DNA from: Urechis unicinctus
Taxonomy: Eukaryota > Annelida > Polychaeta > Xenopneusta > Urechidae
DNA: 64,000 nt
Assembly: GCA_034190875.2 (NCBI GenBank)
Contig: CM067346.1
Span: 11,413,091 to 11,477,090 of the forward strand
Reading direction: 5' to 3'
Below the pieces are notes generated by a model. That model was not told the DNA's origin, did no database searches, and worked only from the letters and a program-made list of their open reading frames with translations. How positions within the stretch are numbered: the first letter of the stretch is position 1; each line of letters starts with the position of its first letter. Both the position numbers and the translations under genes were made by a program. Shown piece after piece: positions 20,886 to 34,300 of the stretch.

Positions 20886-23800
20886 GATTTAAAATTTGAA
20901 CATTATCTCTAAAGAACATGATTAAAGAAACTTTGCTGAGAGAGAGAAAGTGTGCGTCATTATGTACTGCTATGTTCGCTATGTGTCAGTACATGAAGCC
21001 TGGCATGTTGTTACATTCAATTAAAAATAACGAACTCCTTAGTTTACTTGATTGATTTGCACAGCACGATATTCGAGGTTGTTTATAAGGTTTAAATTGA
21101 CTCGCAAGATTCAGCTTGAAGGGCAAGTGTAGCATGTTTTAATTGTTGCTATCGATGGCTTTTTTACTCTCAAGTTTAATGATATGGTGTTGATTGTATA
21201 TTGATTAATAAATACTTGTGGAATTATAGCTGGATTTATATATCCTGTTTTGATGCTAGTCGTACGTTGCCAAACAATCCTCGAATCATATGGCACGCAA
21301 AGCTTTCATTGGCAACTTAACACGCACAGATTGTTACTGTAAATATGCGAGGAGAAGAAATATAGTAAGCCGAATGTGTTGACTTGCTTGCAGATAGAAT
21401 GACACCGAGACAAAAATAGCTTAACATGTGACTAACAAATCGCATTGATTTAAATCTTGATTGAGATACGTATAACCACCTGCTGAACTGCCAAGTATTC
21501 TAATGAATTCACGTCGCTGAACTGAAGCGTGGTGAAGGGTCGTATTATTATGTCCATTTGAACGACAACGAGTTTCGATTGCATATATGATGACGCAAAT
21601 ATAGCGCCTCATTCAGGAAAATAGTGATTTGGTACAATGGTGTATTTACTACCCTGCCATAGGGTTTATGTTACAAAGTTGCTTTAAATTGAACAGACAC
21701 GTTAACTTTTGTCGTGGTTTCAGGCCTGTCGGTTTGGCTCTATAGTTACTATTCGCACCGACGGTGTCGCCATTTACGGCAATAGCAGGATGTCATCTAA
21801 GGAACGCTCCTTGAAATATCACACTATCATCGATCGGCCGAGTGGCTCTACCCTTTTGCTGGTACGTAAATCCGAGCCGCGTGGGAGTCATTTAGCGAAA
21901 CGGGGATATAAACAGGATAACCAAGTGTACTGTTGATATTCAGCACATTCCTACATCTGTCCAATTTGCAGCTTGAGTTGTCATCAGCGAGATATAGGCC
22001 CACGTTTGTTTTTAATTGGAATTGTTTCATTTATTTATATTAACCATGTAATCTTCGGCCGAAATAACCTGGTAACAGTGGTTGATATACTAAGTCTCTA
22101 TTAACATCAACCGATGTAGCTGGACAATAACAAGGCAAACTCACTTTCTAGTTCTAACCAAAGGCTGGCAATGTCAGATCATGTGTGTGTCTGATCATAG
22201 GTATGGCGAGCTATATCACACTACGATCGTAAATCAGCCTCATCGGGGACGTTGGGCCACAGATGCAGCAGTTACAGTCACAATATGGGTGCTATGACTA
22301 CAGGGACGCTTTGGTAAACCTCATCAGGGTTGTTTGCGTAAATGGCCGTCATAATTACGCAGACATAAAATACAGGAACGATATTGTTTCAACTGAAGCA
22401 ATTGCCGTCGCAATTCCACTTCCTCAACGGTGATTCTTGTCATCACCATTCTGCATAATTTCTGACAATTTATTTGTTGCCTGTACTCTCACTCGTCAAT
22501 AAATCTACAAATTGCATCCATGTGCTCTATCCGAATGCAATTTTGGGATATTACAATAAGATCGAATGTGTTGGCAATTACTACATTACAGAGAGTATGC
22601 AAATCATACCTTGCTATGCATACTTTGTACGATACACTCTTGTAGTGCCAACACCCTTTGATGTGTAGATCACCATAAACGTATTGACTTATGTCTGCTT
22701 TTGTAAGCAATATCACAAGTACAGCAGCCATCCAACACTCGTATATTGCCAAAAATGGTACAGGAGCAATGTTATAGCACGGAGTGGCTGGCAAATTCAC
22801 CCCGAAGCGTTAACATCCATCGCCGATATATCGATAATGAGGTTGACTTGTTCATGGGTAGCCCCCGAAATATGATATCTAGGATATCTAGGCTAAATTA
22901 TAATTTCGTCAAAGGTCAGATTATATTAAAATTGAACTAGGTGACATTGAATTGACACAATCCGCCACGAGTCTATATTTAATGACTTGCTTTACTAGGA
23001 ACAAAAAATGTGTTTGAAATATCTTGATGGTGGAACCAAGCAATGTTCAGCAAATAGAAAATAGTTCACAAGATATTTCACCGTTCACCAAATGTGATTC
23101 TGATGCAAATGAGAACACCATTCTGCTTTATTCAGAACGTATTTCTGCCACGAAGGATGTTCATTGTTTAGCCCTATAAAACGGACACAAGAGATAAATC
23201 GCTTCCGATACAAATCCGTCTTGATTGCCAAATGTGCCAGTGTTTAACTTAATCACGAATAATGCTTGGGCTCAAAAGCATTTCCGACACACACCTTGTG
23301 ACATACCCGTATTTGAATATATGATTGGATTATTTGTTGGGAACCGTTTATTGCAAACATTTAAGGTTGAGAAATCTCAAGTTTTATAAGCTTAGGCTGT
23401 ATACTACAATAGTTGTACGATAAATTGTTTTCAGTTGAGGCAGGCCTGTACATATATTTATTACATCCCGTTGCTGCTGTTTTCATGGCCACAGAAGTGA
23501 TATTTTTCTTTGGTAATCCTTGTAAGCCATCACTGCCTACTATACCACCCTAAGCGCCGTGATTAATCATCTGCAAACATCGTTGAATATTGGTTCCTAC
23601 AAACGCCTGAATAGATCAAAATTTCGACTTGACAGTTTGAGCGGAATATTCCTAAACAGCTGGAGGGTATAAATTTGGTGCCAAAACATAGGTTGTGATT
23701 TTCCCTCTATGGTAAGCAGCTCGGTGAGACAAAAACAGTACAAGGCAACCGAAAACGTTATAAGGGCGCTTAGAATATGAGTTGATGCGAGAGTGCAGGT

Positions 23801-24190
23801 CTGAAATGTAAATAATGCTCCTCGTTTACAGAACGTGGCTTTGTCATTGCTGATATCAGCATGGACCTCGTGGTTCACATTACATGTTAATGGAATACAT
23901 TTTTATTCAATCATCACAGAACGCATACATTGGCAATGAAATGAAAAAAGAGAGCTGCATAAAATCTAATACGGAGAGAAATATATGGTTACAAGGGTTT
24001 TAACTTGACATAATAGCATAAATGTGGAGATGACAAATTCCAATGGGATATGGTACAACAAAATCAATGAACATGCGATTAAACTGCCAGTGCCGTGTAA
24101 GCACACCTACATTAGACCACATGCGAACACGCTGAATCTACCTCATTAAATCCCGTTGTGTGCTGACCTTCAAAGTCTCCATATCCCTTT
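20886..24190. repeat. Long-period repeat cluster, segment I (left part)
   Basis: Non-coding, AT-rich sequence whose pieces recur in the same order further right. It holds block 1 (20890-21130, AACATTATCTCTAAAGAA), block 2 (21500-21560), block 3 (21710-21960, CTGTCGGTTTGGCTC and GGCCGAGTGGC), block 4 (22090-22330), block 5 (22395-22690), block 6 (22940-23010), block 7 (23110-23240), block 8 (23275-23345), block 9 (23360-23600), a block at 23620-23760 also at 38740-38880, and the start of block S (24110-24190). The LINE interrupts block S. No ORF in it is convincing. Confidence 0.75.
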
Positions 24191-24290
24191 ATAATTTGAA
24201 AATGAGTTTTGTCGTGTGGAGTTTGCGTTGTGGAACTTTTTCTATTTGGTTCAGTGTTGGTTCTCTTACTTTTTTTTTTCTCTCTGAACA

Positions 24291-25356
24291 TTGAATTCAT
24301 TGCAGTGTCAGTTTGGACCAACTCAACACTGTGTCATTGACTTAATTGTCTTAAAGACTGGAATCAACCGCGTAGAACCAGCCATGCCGGACGGGAGCGA
24401 GTTCTTCTCAAAGGTTGTCTTAGATTCAGTTTTGACTTACGTGGCCCATTCGGTGAACAACTCACCTGGGGAAAGCATTGTAAATGCATGCCGTGAGTTT
24501 TACTCCTTGGACGAGGTTATAAAAGCAAAGGAACTGTTGTGGAGAGTGGGCGACGAACAGGTTCTGCCCGCTCTTATTAGACGCAGAGACACTGAAAACT
24601 CGAATGAAATCGTCAAGGTTATTCAAGATATAGTGTCGGCAATCATGAAGCTCGATTCCGCGAAAAAACTTCCCTTGTTTGCGGTCGACTCAATAACACT
24701 GGGTCGCATCCCAAAGGCATCACCCGCTGAGGTGCACCCAATAAGTGTATGCGAAAGGTTGAATAAATAGGAATTGAGACTGAACGCTATGAATGACTTA
24801 GAACAAAGGTTGGATCAGATAGAGAATAACCCTGTTTGTTCTCCACAAAGTTATGCGGCGGCAGCAGCGGTATCTCCAAATGCCACAGCTGTTCCGGCAC
24901 AACAACCTGTGAAATCACAGCGCGAGGTACATCAGCCCAAGACTGGACAGAAGAAAAGCAATGACAACACATCAGCAACAAAGAAACGAAGTAGTCATGA
25001 TGATGAAGGTTACCAGTATCCATCCTCAGAGATGAAGAAAACGAGGAGGCGTCTAGCAAGTCGACTGACAATCACAAGCACAACACGAGGCAAGTCAGAA
25101 CTTTTTAAAGGTGCTCCAGAACCTAGTCGCGACATATTTATATACCGAGTCGCCAAGGGAACTGATTTGAATCACATCAAGGATTTCATCGAGGAGAATC
25201 AAGTCACTGTCAGATCAATCGACAAGATCTCCAGTACTGGGTCTAAATTCTCAGCTAGATACTGTACTATCAGCAGATTACTGGCCCGAAGGTGTTTGTG
25301 TCCGGAGATTTTTCAAGTCTAAGCAAGTAAGCAACGAAGACAAAAGTTCGCGTTGA
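24291..25356 (+). pseudogene. LINE ORF1 (nucleic-acid-binding protein)
   Basis: The start may be the ATG at 24291 or, with better context, 24384 (MPDGSEFF). An in-frame TAG at 24768 interrupts an otherwise continuous frame. Residues before it form an acidic helical region; after it come a coiled-coil-like stretch (MNDLEQRLDQIEN), an Ala/Pro/Lys-rich low-complexity linker with basic runs (KKTRRRLASR), and an RRM-like fold (DIFIYRVAKGTDLNHIKDFI). A one-base shift near 25260 is needed to reach the usual end motif WPEGVCVRRFFKSK, stopping at 25356. ORF1 proteins of this group coat the LINE RNA. It lies 43 bp before ORF2. Confidence 0.85.
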
Positions 25357-25399
25357 TGTTCTTGACCACATTTTGTTATTTTTTTTTATTCATACATAA

Positions 25400-28300
25400 A
25401 TGGCTACCACTAACAAATTAACGCTGGCGTCTTTCAATTGTAAAGGACATGCTAGCGATCGTATAGCTTATATCAATTCATTGCTGCGAAATTATAATAT
25501 ATTGTTACTCCAAGAACACTGGTGTTTACAAGAAAACCTTTGCTTATTAGAAAATCAATTGGATGATGTAACTGTGATTGGCGTATCAGGGGTCAATGAG
25601 GGACAATTACTAATCGGGCGACCATATGGTGGTTGTGCCATTGCTTTTAAAAAGTCGCTTGGTTGTGCAATAGAGCCACTGACGTCTGATTGTAATAGAC
25701 TTAGTGCTTGCGTGATAACAGTACCTAACCACGCTAAAATGCTTCTTATCACTGTATACATGCCGTGCGACTCAAACTGTACGATTAATGTAGAATTGTA
25801 TCGAGATGTGTTGAACGAGATAAGGTCGTTAATTGCGCTTAATAATGGTGTTGAATATGTTGTCATTGGTGGTGATTTTAATACTGACCTAAGCAGAGAT
25901 AACTCAAGACACACTATGCTGCTTAAGACATTTTGTGAGGTCGAAAGTATGAAATTTGGATTATTGAGCTCATGTTCAACTGTGAATTATACTTATGAAA
26001 ATTCATTTTCGTTTGTTACGTCTTGTATTGACCACTTTATTGTTTCGGATAATATGTTCCACTGCATTACCGATTATCATTGCTTACATGAAGGTCATAA
26101 CCTGTCAGACCACAGTCCAGTAATTTTAGAGCTTGACATTCCTGTTGAATTTGTGCCCATGCAGGGCAAAGTATTGCATACTTTGCCTTCTTGGAAATGT
26201 GCTAATGCATCTAACATTGAGGCGTTCAAAGGTCAACTCAATGATTTACTTGCTGATATAGAGTTGCCATACGAAGCACTGCAATGTAATGACGCGCAAT
26301 GTACTGACCATACCGACGCAATTATTTATTATCACGAAGCAATCCTTAATGCATGTATATTAGCGGCACAAAAGGCTATTCCTTCTGTAAGACGAAAGTC
26401 AAAGACAGGCTGGAAAACCCTAGTCAATCCTTATAAGGAGCAGTCAATATTTTGGCATCATTTATGGATTGATAGCGGAAGGCCAAGTGTGGGCTGGGTG
26501 AAGGAGATAATGATTAAGACTAAACGCGAATATAAAAGAATTTCGAGATGGGTTGTCAGGAATCAGGACAAGCTGTCGGTAGAACGCATGGCGGAAGCTT
26601 TAACAACCGATAGAAGCCGTGATTTCTGGTCCGAGGTTAAGAAAAGAAGTGGTAAGTCACGTGTTGTGCCAGCAGTTGTAGATAATGTGAGAGGTGAGAC
26701 TAGTATTCGTGAATTATTCTCTACCAAATACAAAGAATTGTTTAATAGTGTTTCATATAATGTTGATGAATATGAGCGATTAAGAGTGGTTCTGAATGAC
26801 CAAGTTGAGCAAAGATGTAATTCAGGCAAATGCGAATCTGATCATTATATTTCAGTCAGTGATGTCACGGCAGCCGTGGAGAAAATTAAGGCCCATAAGC
26901 CTGACATTAATGAAAATGTAAATTCGGAACATATTATAAATGGCACCCGTGAATTGTTCACACATTTATCTTTGTTATTCAATTCAATGATTGTTCATTC
27001 ATTCACTCCAGTTGAAATGACAAGGTCGGTGATTGTTCCGTTATTGAAAAACAAAAAGAAATCGGCAAGCGACAGCAATAACTATCGATCGATAGCGCTG
27101 AGTAGTGTTGTAGGCAAGGTTTTAGATATCGTTATTTTGTCAAAGTATTCAAATGTTTTAAGCACCAGTCACCTCCAGTTTGGTTTTAAACCAGACCATT
27201 CCACTTCTCAGTGTACCTATGTAGTTCAAGAAGTTATAGATTTTTATGTCAATCAAAAATCGCCATGTTATGTTGTGATGCTAGACGCATCGAAGGCATT
27301 TGATAGGGTTAATTATATTAAATTGTTTCAATTATTGATACGTAGAGGTTTGTGTCCTACTATTGTAAAGTTGCTCCTTTATATGTATTTCAACCAATCG
27401 TTGTTAGTTAAATGGGGCTCTAATGTGTCTGAGGCATTCCAATGCAGTAATGGCATAAAGCAGGGCGGGGTGCTATCGCCGATTCTTTTCTGTATATATC
27501 GATGAGCTGCTTAATCGTCTTGAACGTAGTAATGTTGGTTGTCATGTCGGTCATCGGTTTATGGGTGCATTTGGAAATGCTGACGACTTAACACTCCTTG
27601 CTCCCTCAGTCACTGCTGCCGAGCTTATGATTTCAATATGCGAAGAATACGCACAAGAATACGATGTAATGTGCAATAGTGAAAAAAGTATGCTGCTGTG
27701 GTACAATATTCCACAATGTAATAACAATCTCGAATTACGGCTGAATGGAGCTATTTTACAAAAGTACTCTAAGGTTGTTCATCTAGGCAGTTATATTGGT
27801 TATGTAAACAACGATGCGAATATCGGAAAAGCTGTAGGAGAATTGTTTTATCGTACTAACATTTTGATGTCCAGACGTTCGCACTAGGCTTTTTGATACC
27901 TTTTGTACAAGCTTCTATGGTAGTCCTTTATGGAAATTGGATTTAAAGTCACTTGAAAAAATAAGTGTTGCTTGGCGAAAGTGTGTAAGGAGAGTTCTTA
28001 AGCCTAATAGAAGAACGAGGTCTCGTTTTTTACCGCTGCTTGTAGGCAGACCTGATATACGCACTCAGTTATTGTTACGTTTTGTTAATTTTTGGGTTAA
28101 ATGCACCGTTAGTAACAACCCAAAAGTTCGACTTGCTACTATGCTCACTAATGTAAGCTCATCTGTCGTATCGAATAATGTAAGATCATGTCTGCCATTA
28201 CTAAATTTAGACTACCAACAACTAAGATTAATTAATGAAGGTTACCTTAATAATGTACGCGAATTGCTTTTAAATATTAATGAAGTAACAGCAGAAGACA

Positions 28301-28413
28301 GGGCGACAATATGCGCATTGCAAGAATTGGGTCAGCAGCGCGAAGGCAGTTTGTTAACTTCTTTAACACTGCAAGAGGCAGATGAGCTTCTTGTGTTCCT
28401 ATGTACAAACTGA
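25400..28413 (+). pseudogene. LINE ORF2 (apurinic-like endonuclease and reverse transcriptase)
   Basis: Starts MATTNKLTLASFNCKGH. Endonuclease motifs: Asn13, Glu39 (LLQEHW), Asp159/Asn161 (IGGDFNTD), Asp211 (CIDHF) and Asp237/His238 (SDHSP). RT follows, with NNYRSIALSS, the first catalytic Asp at about residue 629 (MLDASKAFDRV) and NGIKQGGVLSPILF. A shift near 27495 moves to the frame with YIDELLNRL and the second catalytic motif, which reads GNADDL instead of the usual YADD. Another shift near 27875 leads to the C-terminal region (RTRLFDTFCTSFYGSPLWKL, then AWRKCVRRVLKP) to 28413. It would nick target DNA and copy the LINE RNA in place. Subclade within the CR1/L2/jockey group not settled. 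Confidence 0.93.
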
Positions 28414-28508
28414 TTGGTACTCATGTATTTTTTATTTTTTATTGCTTAATTAATATATCTTTTTGTAAACTTTGATTTGCGAATAAATGATATAATATAA
28501 TAATAATG

Positions 28509-31500
28509 TCAACGCACCAGATTCTTCAAAACTATGATATGAAAGAGTATCGTTTGTGAGACAAAATTTACATCAGTGCTCAGATAATGTTTCGAAAAGG
28601 TAATAATTATTGAGATGATAGCCCGTCCGTCATCATACAAATTTTTAAGCAAAAGCCTTTTGTTGAGAGCTATTGTATCTCTTTAGTCCTGAGCTCGATA
28701 AGATATTGTTGCAGTGCAGTTGGTAGCTAACTGCTGTAGTTAAGAACGTTTCTACATCACAATATTTATATAACCACTGACTCTATTGCTACACTGCCCT
28801 CTAGAATCTAACAAATAGTCTATGCTGAACTGTAGCACGGTAAAGGGTTTTATTATTTTCTTCATCTGACCGGCGATTCACAAAAGTATTTTATCTTCGT
28901 AATAATAAAAGATAGTGGATCACTGTATTGAGCGACTTAGTTGCTGTTGATCATTAAGACATATATTATGTACGGTGTATGTCTCGTTAATATATATGTT
29001 ATTTCATGCGTTTTTAGGATAGACACCTAGACAAGCATCGTGCGACAAACAGTTTGTAGCTAAACGTTCATTAGTCCAAACTTTAGGGCAGAGAGGGTAA
29101 CTCGTTACACATTTGAACCTTTTATACCGAATTCATTGAATTTAAATTGGTGAACTGCGCAAGATAGAAATATACACCTTGACTTGTGTCTGGAGGTTGC
29201 AAATCATGATTGATGATAAAAGCGTTAATGTATGCAATCCCAATCCTCCGAAGGCATCCATTGTCGGCCTGAATTATCCACGGTGACCACAATTAGTCCG
29301 CCATTATTAACGGAATATCATGGTGTTTACATTTGTATGTCACTCAAGAGGAGCCTGAACGCAGCACAATATCACCTGTATAACATGCCAAAGCCTGTGC
29401 ATTTAATGTATCATTGTGGTTATTGATGAATTTCTCATTATGCTCGTGATTAATACAAAATATAACAGTCTCAACAACGCTTTAAGACTCCAAGGATATA
29501 GAATGAGCATTACTCACCATGGAGTACTTCCATTGCAGTTATAAATAGTGTTCAAACTTCGTGCTACCTTCTTTTAATTAAATGCATCATCTGAAATAGA
29601 ACGCTTATTCGTTCTCATGTGTTTTGTTGCTGTTGTATCAAATAATAATTGTTCCTGTACACATGCTGTGCGAAAATAAAGATTATTATTATTATTATAT
29701 TATTATTATATGCTATTGGGATCGTTACCTATTATCCTACCTGTTAGGCTGGACAAACAGGACACAGCTGTCGCTCTGCAATAAGTTCAGAAATACCAGA
29801 TTGTCGACGGGGAGAAAGAACCAGTGTTACGCCACTTCCACATTGACTGGTTAGATAGCCACTTGTCGCCACCTTTATAAGAGGATGCGCTTATGACCAA
29901 ACGGTTTACTGCACAACTTGTTAATGTTTACAATATTGCACTTAAAAAATATTTCTTCCCATGTCACGGAAGCACTGCATCCAGGATTACTCCTGTTGTC
30001 GAATATTAGTAAATTGCGATCAGCGTCTACAAATTATTATCAAATCGAATGTGTGGACGTTTTTGCAAGGCTATTTTAAATCATCGTCTCTGTCGAATAT
30101 TTTGTCCCGAGACTTTGGCAAAAAGTTTAATTGATCCATACTGACAAAGAAAAATACTGCTACGTCATAAAGTGAGTCGGTACATCAGCTTTATTCATAT
30201 TTGTTATTGAAAGACAGAGTACGTTGTCAACAGCATTGTTCTTTTACTACTTACCAACAAAATATTTAGGTTATGAAGCGGTAAATGATTATAATGCATT
30301 TTTATCCTGAAAGCGACATTTAATCTCGATGATTTGATTACTTGCCTTTGATGACATTCGACTATAAACGAACACGGTCGCGCTGTGATCCCGTGATATT
30401 AAATATGTTGTTTTTTTCTATGACCAGCTTAATCTTTACCATGAGATACAATGGAAACCAATCGAACTCCAGTGATATTCGTTCGAAGGTAACCGGGGTT
30501 AAAGAGACGAACATAAAGATGACGCATCAACAATATACTAATGTTACATAACACATTTACTATTATTGCCTGTCAACAATTGCTTGACCAGAGTTACACC
30601 CACTCATGTACACGTTATTCTACAAGTGGCGTCCTATACGACAATGGCAAACAGTCGGCTTACCGCACCGCGACATTTGTTGATTCCCGCAGATGGAAGG
30701 ATAATGGAAAGTGTCCATTACTGACGATTAGATTGGTTCTTAGTGCGGCAAGTGCAATGCATCACACTACATTATTCTCATCCTCAATTAAGGTTGCACA
30801 ATGGCTTTCGTCCTCCGCTATTTATTGGCTTTCCAAACTAAACTCTCTGTGCGTGGATAACGGGGAGTGTGGGGGTGGGATAGGCACGAGATGTGATGGC
30901 ATGGTCACATCTGACCCATATTTGTCCTCGTCACCCAATGATAGCATGGACCCTCAAACCACCATTATCCAATATTACGGGAGTGGTTTGTGGTCGCCCA
31001 GTCTTCTGAGTCATATAGTGTTTTCGATATCAATACGTTTCTCACGGGGTGTTAACTTACATACCAAGATTGCTGAATATTAGCAACAACAACATCAATG
31101 CATTATACAACGCGTATATGTCATAATCTGATATGCTCAATTTCTTGCATTGTAAACATTGAAGTTGGATCAATTGTGGTTACAGTCGATTATTTCGACA
31201 GTCAATGTCATTCCTCAGAGGATACCGACAACAGACAGTAATGATTACGTAAGCTTTGATTACCATTCATTGCCAGGATTTTCTAATGAATGTATCAATG
31301 TCTTTGTCTCCTAACGCACTGCAATCCGAGTGAGAAATGTGCGATACACTATCATCCTGCGCTGTGGGGCGTGACTCGAATACCGTGCGCTAAGATCGCT
31401 GATTCCTACAATTGTACAATTACAATACCATTGTCGAGAGTTGACCATCTGTCTATATTCGTCGTGAGCTGACGCAAGAGGAAACAATCAGCTTGAAAGG

Positions 31501-34300
31501 CAATGACAATGTTTTCAGCCTTCTTATTCTGGTAGCATATCATTATTGGTTGTCAGTGAAGTCTGGCCCCCAGCAAAGAGACACACAAATCATGACTCGA
31601 ACGAAACTGGCCTCACATATTGCCCGCTTGCGTATTTGTTTTAAATAGAACTTTGTGGTTAGTGATGGTATGGATTAGAGAAACTATTCCCCAAACAGAG
31701 TGAATACTATAAATAGCCTTTATGTAACTCCTACTCCTTCAATCTCCTACCAGACCATGTTCTATTCATATGCAATTATAAAGGTAAAGTGAACCAATTA
31801 CGTCCGATCTGAGATAAATAACCGCACTGTCTGCCTTTTCATCTTCATTTTAATCATCCATTTGTAAGTCGTGAGATTAACCATATATGCGCCGGGTGAA
31901 CATGAGCAATCTCAAGGCCTTGATAATGCTGATCACGAAAGCGCAGCTATATTTCGGAATACATCTAATTAACCCCATCACAAATACTTCCTATATTGTG
32001 GATGACGAGGTAACCGCTCACGTCAGTAGGAATAAAGGCAACCCCACTGTGTGGCAACTGGCAATCGTCCTCGTCAGGCTTCCTTTCAATCAGTGGGTGT
32101 CAAACTGTTAGAAAATCGTACATGCAGCCAACTGCCGGGCCACTAATGGAGTAAACAGTTGATTAGAGATTTGTATGTATAGTGTATAGCAGCAACAATG
32201 TATTTCTAGAAGTGTCTTAGCTCTAGGCAGTAAGTTGTATAATAAGGGTACGTTTTGCTGTGACGTGGACACCAGCGGGGTATAAGTATCGTTTTACCGT
32301 TTTACAATAAGATCTGACCACGTTCCCTCTAGTGGACTCTGCCTTGCTATCCATGATAACATGATGGCTTTATAATAAGCGCATGTACACATTGTGGAAA
32401 CGCCGTTTGGTATCTCAGTGACAGAGCGGCATTTTGGGTGAGTCAACATTGATTCACCGACTTGACATTAACATTATTTTTTGGGTCCCTGAAGCCCACG
32501 TATTGACCGAACGCTGGACTAGTCAGTGACCATGAGGGGATTTGACGATCTACCTTCGCCTAATGACGGGTTAATTCCAGACATCGCGGCAGTCGTAAAT
32601 TGTGATTCCGTGGCTTTATCGTCTGCATCATTCTGTTAGCGTATAAACATTCACATAGGTTGGTAAGTCATACATAGGATGCCATTAAGTTGAGACTCTG
32701 CTACGAATCAAACAGATCCTGGAAGTAACCGACAGGAACGATGATTTATCGTTATCCATACAAATATATAAGTCAGTTAAATAAAGAAAGGATGGAACGA
32801 GAAGTGATTGTTTATCCAGTGGATTCTAAAGGCTTACTGCGATAATGGACTCAGGTGCTGGTACCTACTGGGCTGCATGTTTAGAGTAAGCCAACTGGAC
32901 ATTCTAGAGCACTTTGAGAGCATGGACAGCATGGCTAAAATGATCGCACAATTGTACGGGCCCCTTGTGAATGCAAGCATTTAAAACGGTACGCAATGGG
33001 TAGGCATGATGCTTTTTGTTGGTCAATTGGTGTGAAATCATGGTTCTCTCCACGTGATTTAGTAAATGTGCACGACAGATATCACCCTCACCGCCGTTCA
33101 TAGGCAACCATATTATTGAAGCTTCTTGTAATATTTAATCAATTGCTATAACCGCAGTACTTACGTTATAACAATTTAAGGTACCGACCTATTCTGGTTA
33201 TATTGATGTCGCATCGTGGTAAATAACGGCGACTTTACCCAGTTACCAATATCTCACAATATCCCGCTATTTTCTCGTCTTGAGGTTGCAGTAACGAGTC
33301 AGAATATTGACATGTGTAGACATTTCCAAGTAGACTCAGGTAACAGTTTTGGCCGTACATTTACGTAGCTAATTCTCACCAGTAATTATGATGAATACTG
33401 ACATTACTGAACCAATTATGACGTGCCAACAAATCATTATACCGACCAACTCGTGCTGTGAGTTATGCTCAAAGTGGCTATTGACAACTTATCTGTTAAC
33501 TACATCATCATATGTAACTGTATATTGTTGATCTATTCGAAGACATAACCTTCCATAAAGAATAAGTAATGCTGTGTAGGATGATGTTACACAACTCGTC
33601 CATCTCACCAGCATCTGTCGCTGGGCGTTGTGGTTATAGAGGGACCAGTCGTTAAACTACTTATCAATACATCATACAGCGCCACGTATGAAGAGTTGCA
33701 TCGCTCACCAAACCAATAAGCAGCGCGGACACTGTCGGATGTACTTTTGATTAGCATGTCGTTGATGAAATATCTGCAGATAGCCCCATAAAAGGGCAAT
33801 CATGAATGTCCTCGACATTCGTGAATGACTGCCGTCCAAATAACACAAATTATGACCGAATTCTGAATTTGAAATTTGAAAATGTACGCATCAAATGTTT
33901 CTTCTGGGCTGTATATGATATTCATCAGTTACTAAACAACAAACTACAGCAACTTTATATCTAAAGCATACTTATACCTCCCTGTGTTAGCCGACATTCA
34001 TCAAGCACATTGAACTAAAACATGTGTTCCTCTGTCCAATCTACTTCAAAGCTGAACCGATTCCTGTATCATTTCGGATAAGAACATGGACCTCTCGATC
34101 AATAGTACCGACCATGTTGATATCATATCGTTGTTATGTGATTAATTGGATTGATTATTAGTCAAAACAGCAAAGGAGGATGAGTACAAGTCTGCAAAGC
34201 TCTGTGTAAGTACGTCATTGGTAGAATATAATGCGATTTGTGTTTGTTTACTTCAGGTCCATCAGGGATATACGAACAGCACCAGCGAAAACGGTTGGCA
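28509..34300. repeat. Long-period repeat cluster, segment I (right part)
   Basis: Continues block S after the LINE (CACCAGATTCTTCAAAACTATG). Then come the block shared with 35050-35190 and 62370-62530 (28620-28790), block 2 (28820-29000), a short block-21 match near 29580, block 17 (33270-33400, GTCAGAATATTGACATGTG), block 18 (33420-33480), a weak block-20 match near 33990-34110 and block 25 (34270-34300). The stretch 29700-33250 has few copies elsewhere in the window that I could match, and its ORFs (for example 30541-31083) have no supporting signal. Confidence 0.6.
29682..29710. repeat. ATT/TAT microsatellite
   Basis: An imperfect run of ATT trinucleotides; no function implied. Confidence 0.8.

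Larger units (their letters stand above)
24191..28508 (+). mobile_element. LINE (CR1/L2/jockey-like non-LTR retrotransposon), 4.3 kb
   Basis: Two ORFs (a nucleic-acid-binding ORF1 and an endonuclease-reverse transcriptase ORF2) end in an AT-rich 3' region with AATAAATGA and a short TAATAA-type tail at 28491-28507 instead of long poly-A. The edges come from the host repeat: other copies read TATCCCTTT then GCATGTCATCACGCACC, and here the LINE lies between those parts (24190 and about 28506). No clear target duplication. Nearly full length, so once competent, now broken by one stop and three frameshifts. Confidence 0.95.

Noticed and set aside
21829-21890. A true tRNA gene at the A-box-like motif
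   Set aside because: No acceptor or anticodon stem can be formed around the motif, so only promoter-like boxes are reported.
30541-31083. 180-codon plus-strand ORF in the repeat cluster
   Set aside because: Longest frame in the area, but it has no recognisable motif or domain and sits in AT-rich repeat DNA. A frame this long is possible by chance.
33805-33830. Small hairpin ATGAATGTC...GACATTCGTGA
   Set aside because: Arms are short and imperfect and it is not repeated in other cycles, so it is not distinguishable from chance.
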